A stretch of 64,000 nucleotides of DNA, taken from NCBI RefSeq assembly GCF_042887685.1, contig NZ_JBHVOS010000026.1:6221-70220 (forward strand), in the 5' to 3' direction. The position numbers and the translations under genes are program-made. Of the stretch, positions 15,868 to 23,912 are shown in pieces. The notes below the pieces were generated by a model. The model did not search any database. It was not told the origin of the DNA and worked only from the letters and a program-made list of their open reading frames with translations. This DNA comes from Oerskovia sp042887685 (GTDB lineage: Bacteria; Actinomycetota; Actinomycetes; Actinomycetales; Cellulomonadaceae). Positions within the stretch are counted from its first letter, which is position 1. Every line of letters begins with the position of its first letter.

Positions 15868-17319
15868 GTGACCACCCCGCCCATCATCAGCCGCCGCTCC
15901 GAGAACGAGTACGCCACGCCCCGGGCGTCCGCGACCTCCCGGTCCGGCGCCGTCACGGCCCCCGTCCCCTCCCCCACGCCCGTCGGCACCGGCCACACCC
16001 CCGGGCACGCGCCGTCACGACCCGGCGACCAGCGTCAGACCGCGGCCGACCTCGCCCTGTCCTGGGCGACCGACCCCCGCTGGGCCGACGTGCAGCGCGA
16101 CTACACGGCCGAGGACGTCGTGGCCCTGCGCGGCTCGGTGCGCGAGGAGCGCACCCTCGCCCGCCGCGGCGCCGAGAAGCTGTGGGACCTCATCCACACC
16201 GAGGAGTGGGTCGCCGCGCTCGGCGCCATGACCGGCAACCAGGCCGTGCAGCAGGTGCGTGCCGGCCTCAAGGCCATCTACCTGTCCGGCTGGCAGGTCG
16301 CGGCCGACGCCAACCTGTCCGGCCAGACCTACCCCGACCAGTCGCTGTACCCCGCGAACTCGGTCCCGGCCGTCGTGCGCCGCATCAACAACGCCCTGCT
16401 GCGCGCCGACCAGATCGAGACCTCCGAGCGGTCGGGGTCCCCCGCCGGGCAGACGCCCGAGCGCGACTGGATCGCGCCCATCGTCGCCGACGCCGAGGCC
16501 GGCTTCGGCGGGCCCCTCAATGCCTACGAGCTCATGCACTCGATGATCGAGGCGGGCGCCGCGGGCGTGCACTGGGAGGACCAGCTCGCGTCCGAGAAGA
16601 AGTGCGGCCACCTGGGCGGCAAGGTCCTCGTCCCGACCGCGCAGCACATCCGCACGCTCAACGCGGCCCGCCTCGCCGCCGACGTCGCGGGCGTCCCGAC
16701 CGTCATCATCGCCCGCACCGACGCGCTCGCCGCCGACCTCATCACGTCCGACGTCGACCCGCGCGACCAGGAGTTCCTCACGGGCGAGCGCACGGCAGAG
16801 GGCTTCTACCGCACTCGCCCGGGTATCGACACGGTCATCTCGCGCGGCCTCGCGTACGCCCCGTACGCCGACCTGATCTGGGTCGAGACGGGCGAGCCCG
16901 ACCTCGAGCTGGCCCGCCGGTTCGCCGAGGTCGTCCACGCGCAGTACCCCGACAAGAAGCTCGCGTACAACTGCTCGCCGTCGTTCAACTGGAAGAAGCA
17001 TCTCGACGACGCCCAGATCGCGAGCTTCCAGAAGGAGCTCGCCGCGATGGGCTACGCGTTCCAGTTCATCACCCTGGCCGGCTTCCACGCCGTGTCCCAC
17101 TCCATGTTCGAGCTCGCCCGCGGCTACAACGACCGCGCGATGAGCGCCTACGTCGAGCTCCAGGAGGCCGAGTTCGCCTCCGAGTCCGACGGCTACACGG
17201 CCACCCGCCACCAGCGGGAGGTCGGCACCGGCTACTTCGACCGCGTCGCCACGGCCCTCAACCCCGACAGCGCCACCCTCGCGCTCGCCGGGTCCACCGA
17301 GACCGCCCAGTTCCACTAA
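15868..17319 (+). CDS. aceA: isocitrate lyase
   Basis: 483 residues from GTG 15868 with CTGGAGG upstream. After an atypical Ser/Pro/Thr-rich N-terminal extension of about 50 residues it shows the ICL core: WIAPIVADAEAGFGG, active-site KKCGHLGGKV near 250, IARTDAL, and NCSPSFNWKKHL near 370. It splits isocitrate to glyoxylate and succinate, the first glyoxylate-shunt step. It is followed by malate synthase in the same direction and is likely controlled by the divergent RamB-type regulator. Confidence 0.95.
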   Translation: MTTPPIISRRSENEYATPRASATSRSGAVTAPVPSPTPVGTGHTPGHAPSRPGDQRQTAADLALSWATDPRWADVQRDYTAEDVVALRGSVREERTLARRGAEKLWDLIHTEEWVAALGAMTGNQAVQQVRAGLKAIYLSGWQVAADANLSGQTYPDQSLYPANSVPAVVRRINNALLRADQIETSERSGSPAGQTPERDWIAPIVADAEAGFGGPLNAYELMHSMIEAGAAGVHWEDQLASEKKCGHLGGKVLVPTAQHIRTLNAARLAADVAGVPTVIIARTDALAADLITSDVDPRDQEFLTGERTAEGFYRTRPGIDTVISRGLAYAPYADLIWVETGEPDLELARRFAEVVHAQYPDKKLAYNCSPSFNWKKHLDDAQIASFQKELAAMGYAFQFITLAGFHAVSHSMFELARGYNDRAMSAYVELQEAEFASESDGYTATRHQREVGTGYFDRVATALNPDSATLALAGSTETAQFH

Positions 17320-17350
17320 GCCCCGCCCCGCTCGCCGAGCCAGAGGTCTC

Positions 17351-17388
17351 GCGTCGGGGTGGAGGGCTCCGGCCCTCCACCCCGACGC
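17351..17388 (+). terminator. 17-bp stem between aceA and aceB
   Basis: Perfect 17-bp arms (starting GCGTCGGGGTGGAGGGC) around a TCCG loop, 31 bases after aceA and 40 before aceB. No U-run follows. It may be a partial terminator, an RNA-stability element, or both. Confidence 0.55.
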
Positions 17389-17428
17389 CTCGCCTCCACC
17401 TCGCGGCACAGACCATCGGAGCCATGCC

Positions 17429-19198
17429 ATGCCCATCACCCTCACGACCCACTCCTCCGGCCCGACGACGTCACGCACCTCGTCCGACCGGCCCGCCTCG
17501 ACCGGCCCCCGCGGGGGGCGCGACGACGACGCGCGGCGTGCGACGCCGTCGGGCACCCTGGACGTCACCGGGCGCCTCGGCGAGCGCTACCGCGAGATCC
17601 TGACCCCGGGCGCCCTCGACTTCCTCACCGCGCTGCACGACCGCTTCCTCGCCGCCCGCCACGGGCTGCTCATGGACCGCCAGCAGCGCCGCCAGGACGT
17701 GGCCGACGGGATCGACCCCGACTTCCGCGCCGCGACCCGGCCCGTGCGCGACGACCCGACGTGGCGCGTCGCCGGCTCGCACGGCGCCCCCGGGCTCGAG
17801 GACCGCCGCGTCGAGATCACCGGCCCCACCGACCCCAAGATGGCGATCAACGCCCTCAACTCCGGCGCCAAGGTGTGGCTCGCCGACCAGGAGGACGCGT
17901 CGTCGCCCACGTGGCGCAACGTCGTCGAGGGCCAGCTCGCGCTGCACGACGCGATCCGCGGCACGCTCGCGTTCACCTCTCCCGAGGGCAAGGAGTACGC
18001 GCTGCGCTCGACCGAGCTGACGGACCTGCCGACCATCGTGTTCCGGCCCCGCGGCTGGCACCTCATCGAGAAGCACCTGCGCTACGTCGACCGCGCGGGC
18101 GTGGCGGTCTCGGCGTCGGCGTCGCTCGTCGACTTCGGGCTGTACTTCTTCCACAACGCCCGCGAGCTCGTCGAGCGCGGCCGCGGCCCGTACTTCTACC
18201 TGCCCAAGCTCGAGGGCTACCGCGAGGCACGCGTCTGGAACGACGTGTTCGTGTTCGCGCAGGAGTACCTGGGCATCGAGCAGGGCACGATCCGTGCGAC
18301 CGTGCTGATCGAGACCCTGCCCGCGGCGTTCGAGATGGACGAGATCCTGCACGAGCTGCGCGACCACTGCGCCGGGCTCAACGCGGGCCGCTGGGACTAC
18401 CTGTTCTCGGTCATCAAGTCCTTCCGCACGCGCGGCGACCAGTACGTCCTGCCCGACCGCTCGCAGGTCCCCATGACCGCCCCCTTCATGCGGGCCTACA
18501 CCGAGCTCCTCGTCGCGACGTGCCACAAGCGCGGGGCGCACGCGATCGGCGGCATGAGCGCCTTCATCCCCGACCGCCGCCGACCCGACGTGACCGAGAA
18601 GGCCTTCGAGCAGGTCCGGGCGGACAAGCGACGCGAGGCGGGCGACGGGTTCGACGGCACCTGGGTCGCGCACCCCGACCTCATCCCCGCGGCGCGCGCC
18701 GAGCTCGACGCCGTCCTGGGCGACCGGCCGAACCAGGTCTCGCGCCTGCGCGACGACGTGAACGTGGGCCAGCACGAGCTGCTCGACATCGGGTCGGTGC
18801 GCCGCGCCGGTGCCACCGTGACCGCGGCCGGGCTGCGGTCCAACGTGTCGGTGGGCGTCCGGTACATCGAGTCGTGGCTGCGCGGCGTGGGGGCCGCCGC
18901 GATCGACCACCTCATGGAGGACGCCGCCACGGCCGAGATCTCGCGCTCGCAGGTGTGGCAGTGGATCGCGTCCGGCACGCGCACCGAGAACGGGGTGCCC
19001 ATCACGCGGGCCCGCGTCGAGGCGCTGCTCGCCGAGGTCGTCGACGACCTGCCCCGCGGTGAGGGCAACCGGGTCGACGACGCCGCGCACGTGTTCCGCG
19101 CCGTCGCGCTCGCCGAGGACTTCCCGACCTTCCTGACCATCGGGGCGTACTCGCAGTTCCTGGTCGGGTCGGCCGTGGACGGGCCGCGCGAGGGCTGA
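17429..19198 (+). CDS. aceB: malate synthase A
   Basis: 589 residues. Family motifs: FLTALHDRFLAARHGLL, MAINALNSGAKVWLADQEDASSP (in two parts near 140-165), FYLPKLEGYREARVWNDVF with the acid residues of the active site, IGGMSAFIPDRR, and SNVSVGVRYIESWLRG. It condenses glyoxylate and acetyl-CoA to malate, the second glyoxylate-shunt step. An N-terminal Ser/Thr/Arg-rich extension of about 45 residues resembles that of the aceA product. Confidence 0.95.
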   Translation: MPITLTTHSSGPTTSRTSSDRPASTGPRGGRDDDARRATPSGTLDVTGRLGERYREILTPGALDFLTALHDRFLAARHGLLMDRQQRRQDVADGIDPDFRAATRPVRDDPTWRVAGSHGAPGLEDRRVEITGPTDPKMAINALNSGAKVWLADQEDASSPTWRNVVEGQLALHDAIRGTLAFTSPEGKEYALRSTELTDLPTIVFRPRGWHLIEKHLRYVDRAGVAVSASASLVDFGLYFFHNARELVERGRGPYFYLPKLEGYREARVWNDVFVFAQEYLGIEQGTIRATVLIETLPAAFEMDEILHELRDHCAGLNAGRWDYLFSVIKSFRTRGDQYVLPDRSQVPMTAPFMRAYTELLVATCHKRGAHAIGGMSAFIPDRRRPDVTEKAFEQVRADKRREAGDGFDGTWVAHPDLIPAARAELDAVLGDRPNQVSRLRDDVNVGQHELLDIGSVRRAGATVTAAGLRSNVSVGVRYIESWLRGVGAAAIDHLMEDAATAEISRSQVWQWIASGTRTENGVPITRARVEALLAEVVDDLPRGEGNRVDDAAHVFRAVALAEDFPTFLTIGAYSQFLVGSAVDGPREG

Positions 19199-19248
19199 CC
19201 GCCTCTCGCAGCCCGGTGCCGGTACCGGGTCGCCCAACGGCCCGGTGC

Positions 19249-19303
19249 CGAGGACGGGGTCGAGGTCGTCATCGAGGGGATGACGACCTCGACCCCGTCC
19301 TCG
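19249..19303. terminator. 25-bp perfect stem between aceB and GDPD-family gene
   Basis: Two perfect 25-bp arms with a GAGGG loop in the gap between convergent genes. A further partial copy, ACCCCGTCCTCG, follows at 19313-19324. It is a bidirectional terminator without U-runs or an exported hairpin element. Confidence 0.6.
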
Positions 19304-19333
19304 TGCGCGCGAAACCCCGTCCTCGAAGGGCGG

Positions 19334-21199
19334 TCACCACGCGAGCGCGTCGCGCAGCTCGTCCTCGAGCCGCGTCGACAGCGCGAGGTCGTCACGCACC
19401 GCGGCGCGCTCGGCCACGGCACGGCGCGGACTGCTCGTGATGATGCCGTCGACGCCGCCGCGCAGCTGCGCGCGCATCGCGGCCGGGTCGTTGACCGTCC
19501 AGACGTAGACGTCGATCCCGGCCGCGCGAGCCTCGGCGCGCACGCGGGAGGAGTCGGAGGACTGCTCGATCGCCACGAAGTCGACCGGCAGGTCGCCCAG
19601 TGCTCCGCGCAGGAACGGGACGACGAGACCGACCTCGATCTCGGGTCCGAGGACCCGCACCTCGTCGACCTGCTCGGGGTAGATCGACTGGACGAGGTAG
19701 TCGTGGGCGACGCCCTGCGCCCGCAGGAGCGCGACGACGTCCGCGACGAACGTCGGCGTCTCGTGGCCGTGCGCCTTGAGCTCGACCAGGAGCGGCACGT
19801 CGAGCTCGCGCGCGCGCTCGACGAACTCCTCGAGCGACGGGATCGTCGCCTCGAACCCGCCCTGGCGGATCGTCGTCGAGGTCAGCTCGTCGAGGGTCAT
19901 GGTGTGCACGGCACGGTCGGAGCCTGCGAGGCGGCGCAGGGTCAGGTCGTGGAAGACGACGAGCCCGCCGTCCGCGGCCTGGAGCACGTCGAGCTCGACG
20001 TGGTCCGCGCCGAGAGCCGCGGCCGACTCGAGCGACGCGATCGAGTTCTCGACGCCACCGCCCGGGTCGCCCCGGTGCGCGATCACCGCGCCGGGCTCCT
20101 CGCGCGCGAGCGTGGTCATCGCACGGGTGTTGGCCACCGTGAGGGCGAGGAGCACCAGCACGGCAGCCAGCCCGACGGCGGCGCGCACCGCACGCGGTCG
20201 GCCCACCAGGCCGCGACGAAGGACGGGCGGGACGCTCGGCTCGCGCACCGGCCCGGCGACGTCGTCGGGCCGCGGCACCCCGTGCTCCGCCGACACCGCG
20301 ACCACGACCTGCGTCAGGACCGCCGTGACGAACCCCGCGAGCACGAACCCGACGACCTGCACGACCGTGAGCGTCGTCCCCGCGACCACGGGCGCGAGGC
20401 CTGGCGCGTGCAGGTCCGCGACCCGCGTCGGCACGAGCGCGAGGGTCACCACCCCTGCGGCGACCACGAGCACCGCCAGGCCCACGACCGCGAACGCACC
20501 GAGGAGGCGTGGCCACGACCGCCGGGTCGCGCGCCAGCTCGCGGCCATCGCTCCCGCGACGGACGTGTCGGAGGTCAGCAGGATCGCGAGCGTCAGCACC
20601 AGGCGGAGGTTGAGGAACAGGACGCCCGCGAGGAACACGAGGTAGACGTACAGGCCACCGTCGAACTTGAGGACCTCCCCGACGACGAAGTCCGGGATGG
20701 CGATGCCCCGCACGAGGAACGCCGCCATCCCGAACCCGCCCACCGGGACGAGCACGAAGAAGTACCCCACGAACAGCACGAGCTGCGGGCCGAGGAGCCG
20801 TCGGCTCGCGCGGACGAGGTCGTGCGCGACGCCGCGCGGCGAGACGGGCACCCCCGCTCGCACGCGCACGCCGATCGCGAGGAACGCTCCCTGCTGGACG
20901 AGGACCGTGACCGAGGCGACCAGCGCCAGCAGCACCAGCAGGAGCACCGCGCCCGGGCTGGACAGGACCCGTACCGCGTCGAGGTGCGTGAACGACGGGA
21001 CACCGGCGACCGCGAGCGCCCGGTCGAACAGCCGCACCATGAGCGGGACGACGACCAGGGCCGTGACGCCCTGGAGGAGGACGACGGTCAGGAGGTAGGT
21101 CGGCAGGTGCGCGCGGACCGTGCGGGCCGCGGGGAGCAGCAGGCCGGGCCTCGCCCCGTCGTCGAGGGGGCGCGCGGCTGGTCGGGCGACGGAGGGCAC
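19334..21199 (-). CDS. membrane-anchored glycerophosphodiester phosphodiesterase
   Basis: 621 residues. The N-terminal two-thirds carries about seven to eight membrane segments of the GDPD-linked membrane domain (TYLLTVVLLQGVTALVVVP, VLFVGYFFVLVPVGGFGM type). The C-terminal third is a GDPD catalytic domain with IAHRGDPGGGVENSIASLES, HVELDVLQ and VFHDLTLRR. These hold the HR, E-D and HD residues of the metal site. It should hydrolyse glycerophosphodiesters to glycerol-3-phosphate and alcohols at the membrane surface. Last gene of a minus-strand run beginning at 23790. Confidence 0.88.
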   Translation of the reverse strand: MPSVARPAARPLDDGARPGLLLPAARTVRAHLPTYLLTVVLLQGVTALVVVPLMVRLFDRALAVAGVPSFTHLDAVRVLSSPGAVLLLVLLALVASVTVLVQQGAFLAIGVRVRAGVPVSPRGVAHDLVRASRRLLGPQLVLFVGYFFVLVPVGGFGMAAFLVRGIAIPDFVVGEVLKFDGGLYVYLVFLAGVLFLNLRLVLTLAILLTSDTSVAGAMAASWRATRRSWPRLLGAFAVVGLAVLVVAAGVVTLALVPTRVADLHAPGLAPVVAGTTLTVVQVVGFVLAGFVTAVLTQVVVAVSAEHGVPRPDDVAGPVREPSVPPVLRRGLVGRPRAVRAAVGLAAVLVLLALTVANTRAMTTLAREEPGAVIAHRGDPGGGVENSIASLESAAALGADHVELDVLQAADGGLVVFHDLTLRRLAGSDRAVHTMTLDELTSTTIRQGGFEATIPSLEEFVERARELDVPLLVELKAHGHETPTFVADVVALLRAQGVAHDYLVQSIYPEQVDEVRVLGPEIEVGLVVPFLRGALGDLPVDFVAIEQSSDSSRVRAEARAAGIDVYVWTVNDPAAMRAQLRGGVDGIITSSPRRAVAERAAVRDDLALSTRLEDELRDALAW

Positions 21200-21270
21200 G
21201 AGCGCAGCCTACGGGCGTGGCGCCCGGTGGCGGCGGGCGCAGCGGGTCGTCAGCCGCTCCGGCCGAGACT

Positions 21271-22158
21271 TCACCCGGCCGCCGGGTACGTGATGCGGGT
21301 GGTCGGGAGGGCGCCCGTCGGGCCACGGTCCGTCGGGACGCCCTGCGCCCGGACGGCCGCAGGACCGCCCTCACCCAGCCCGACGACGAGCTCGGTCACG
21401 AACGTGAGCACGATCAGCGGCAGCAGCAGGGGCAGCGCGACCAGCCCGATCCCGACCGCGCCGAGCACGCTGCCGGACGCGGCGGGCACCCAGCGGACGC
21501 GCTCGTCGCCGCCCGGGACCGGACGCGACTCGACCCCGGTCCAGAGGGCCAGGCCGAGCAGGACACCGAGCGAGGCGGCAGCCACGACGACGGCTCCCCC
21601 GAGCCACGGGCTCCCGTAGGTCCCCGCACCGGCCGCCCCCAGGCCCAGCGCGACGATCCCGGCGACCACCGCCAGCAGGAACACGACCGCGACCGGCAGG
21701 CTCCCGAAGATCCGGACCGCGGCCCACATGAGCCACCGCCGGACGGGGCCCGTGCCGGTCTCGCGCAGGGTGCCCCGGAAGAGATGGTCGGCGTCGCGGC
21801 GCGCGGCCCGCCTGCTGCTCGCGGGCCGGCCGGAGTCCGCGAGCGCCCGCGACGTCGCGTCGTGCAGGATCGCGGGGAGCGTCTGGCGACCGTAGCTCGC
21901 GACCACTCCCCACAACGGCATGGGCACCGAGGCGAGGTCGGTCACGAGACCGGTCGGGACCCTCTGCTCGACCGATCCCCGGTGCCACACCGGCCCGGTC
22001 GGTGTCCGCTCGTCCGCGGGACGCGAGGTGTACCCGAACGGGGTCAGGACCTCGAACCAGACCTTCCACCGACCCGACACCGGCAGCTGGCGCAGGTCGA
22101 CCGTCGCGGCCGGGACCCAGCGGTCCAGGTCGCCCGCCAGCGGCGCGACGAACGGCAC
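21271..22158 (-). CDS. DUF1353 protein with C-terminal membrane segments
   Basis: 295 residues from GTG 22158. The first 130 residues match DUF1353 (VPTGLVTDLASVPMPLWGVV, AILHDATSRAL, DADHLFRGTL), a small domain often found in phage and bacterial proteins and of unknown function. It continues into three to four hydrophobic segments at about 140-270, an unusual extension. It starts 10 bases after the nucleotidase stop, in one operon. Confidence 0.7.
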   Translation of the reverse strand: MPFVAPLAGDLDRWVPAATVDLRQLPVSGRWKVWFEVLTPFGYTSRPADERTPTGPVWHRGSVEQRVPTGLVTDLASVPMPLWGVVASYGRQTLPAILHDATSRALADSGRPASSRRAARRDADHLFRGTLRETGTGPVRRWLMWAAVRIFGSLPVAVVFLLAVVAGIVALGLGAAGAGTYGSPWLGGAVVVAAASLGVLLGLALWTGVESRPVPGGDERVRWVPAASGSVLGAVGIGLVALPLLLPLIVLTFVTELVVGLGEGGPAAVRAQGVPTDRGPTGALPTTRITYPAAG

Positions 22159-22168
22159 GGGGACCGCC

Positions 22169-23233
22169 TCAGCCGACCGGGGTGGGCGTGGACGCGTCCA
22201 CGGTGGGCTCCGACGGGACCGCCGTCACCTCGTTCGTCACGCCGTACGGCACCAGGACGCTCGCGACCTCGCGCGCCACCGGGTCGAGGTGCCCGCGCTG
22301 GTCGTCGAAGAAGATGTGCGGGCGCAGGACGCGCAGCACGCGCCCCTTGTCGGCGCCGCCCAGGAAGAACGCGTCGTTGACGGTCACGCCCCACGAGCGC
22401 AGCGTGTTCACGGCCCGCTCGTGCGACGGGGCGCTGCGCGCCGTGACGATCGAGACGCGCACCCGGGGCCTGTACGTCGGGTCCTCGGCGACGCGCTCGT
22501 CCTCGCGGCGCTGGATCGTGCTCAGCGCGCGCAGGAACGGCAGGATCGGCCCCGCGTGGTGCTCGGTCACCTTGCGCGCGCTCTCGTACTGGTGGAACTG
22601 CTCGAGCCCGTCCGACTGGAAGATGCGCTCGGCGCTGTCGTCGGCGAGCACGCCGTCGAAGTCGAAGGCCACGCGCAGCTCGGCCGCGTCGTCGGCCGCC
22701 ACCTCCGCCTCGCCCGCGGTGACGGGCGCTCCGGGCGGGTGCTCCGCCGTCGGGCCGGCTGCGGCGAGGTGCCCGACGGCGGCGCTCCCCAAGACCTGCC
22801 CGGCCGGGTGTCCCAGCGTGGTCGCCCTGCGCACGTCGCCCGCGTCCCCCGACAGGAAGAGCGAGATGTTGAGCGCCGGGATGTACGCGTACGGCGCGAG
22901 GCCCTGCGTGAAGATCGCCCGGCTGATGGGCAGCCCGTAGGCCGCGACCGAGCTCATGACCCGCAGCCCCGTCGACGGGTCGTTCTTGGACAGGACGAAG
23001 ACCTCGACGAGAGGGTCCTGCGCGTCGGGCGACAGGTCGTTGAGACTCAGGAGGCGCTGGACGAACTCGAACGCGACCCCGCGCCGCAGCGTGCGGTCAC
23101 GGTACCGGTCCTGGTAGGCGCGGTACGCCTCGATCCCCTGCTCGTCGAAGACGCGCTGGGACGTCGAGAGGTCGAACAGGGCGCTCGAGGAGACACCGAC
23201 GACGAGCCGGTGGTCGAGGTCGTAGGGCGGCAC
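22169..23233 (-). CDS. 5'-nucleotidase (PF06189 type)
   Basis: 354 residues from GTG 23233, chosen because GAAGGAGC lies 6 bases upstream. It has VVGVSSSALFDL, VEVFVLSKNDPSTGLR, the HAD-like FDFDGVLADDSAERIFQ near 215, VSIVTARSAPSHERAV near 275, and FFLGGADKGRVL plus IFFDDQ near 310-330. This resembles the cytosolic 5'-nucleotidase I family, which releases nucleosides from nucleoside monophosphates. The substrate is not predictable. Confidence 0.78.
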   Translation of the reverse strand: MPPYDLDHRLVVGVSSSALFDLSTSQRVFDEQGIEAYRAYQDRYRDRTLRRGVAFEFVQRLLSLNDLSPDAQDPLVEVFVLSKNDPSTGLRVMSSVAAYGLPISRAIFTQGLAPYAYIPALNISLFLSGDAGDVRRATTLGHPAGQVLGSAAVGHLAAAGPTAEHPPGAPVTAGEAEVAADDAAELRVAFDFDGVLADDSAERIFQSDGLEQFHQYESARKVTEHHAGPILPFLRALSTIQRREDERVAEDPTYRPRVRVSIVTARSAPSHERAVNTLRSWGVTVNDAFFLGGADKGRVLRVLRPHIFFDDQRGHLDPVAREVASVLVPYGVTNEVTAVPSEPTVDASTPTPVG

Positions 23234-23262
23234 GGCGCTCCTTCGTCGGGGACGGCAGGCGG

Positions 23263-23790
23263 TCAGGGCTGGTCGGTCGGTCGACGCACCGGGTCCTGCG
23301 GGTGGCGGCGACGGTACCGCACGACGCACTCCTTGCACATCGGCATGGTCGGCAGGCGCGCGGCCTCGCGCGGCGTCATCTCACCGATGACCTTCGCGCC
23401 GCACAGCCCCCGGTCCGGGTGCACGATGTGCCCCCACTCCGACTCCCAGCGGTACCCGAAACGGTAGGGCGGGCGCACCTGGAACTCCCGCACCTGCGGC
23501 GCCGACCGCAACGCCCTGGCCTTGTCGATGCCGTCCTCGCCGCCCGCGCCGTACCCGTGGGGCTGGCGCTGGCACACGTGCCGGACCCGGAACGGCATGG
23601 TCGGCCTGTACGCGAGCTGCGTGCCCGGCACCGCCCCCCGGTTCGACGTCAGGAACCAGCGCACCTCGTCCCCCGCGTGCACGCTGCGGACCTCGTCGAG
23701 GGCGAACGCCCGACGACGGCCGTCGTAGCACGGCAGCCACTGCACGTCGCCGCCGCACTGCTCGCAACGGCCCAGGCGGACCTCGCTCAT
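23263..23790 (-). CDS. zinc-ribbon protein of unknown function
   Basis: 175 residues from ATG 23790. It starts MSEVRLGRCEQCGGDVQW and has further Cys/His pairs at HVCQ, GLCG and MCKEC, suggesting one or two zinc ribbons. The rest is basic and aromatic. I do not recognise the family. It is the first gene of the run that continues with the 5'-nucleotidase 29 bases later. Confidence 0.6.
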   Translation of the reverse strand: MSEVRLGRCEQCGGDVQWLPCYDGRRRAFALDEVRSVHAGDEVRWFLTSNRGAVPGTQLAYRPTMPFRVRHVCQRQPHGYGAGGEDGIDKARALRSAPQVREFQVRPPYRFGYRWESEWGHIVHPDRGLCGAKVIGEMTPREAARLPTMPMCKECVVRYRRRHPQDPVRRPTDQP

Positions 23791-23912
23791 GCGCGCAGGC
23801 TCGTGGTGTCGACGTGCATGCTGCCTCCGGTGATCGGTACGAGCGGACCGATGACACCCTACGTCGGGCGCGCACCCCCGGCGGCGGGACTGGGCCCTCC
23901 CCCGGCCCGCGG

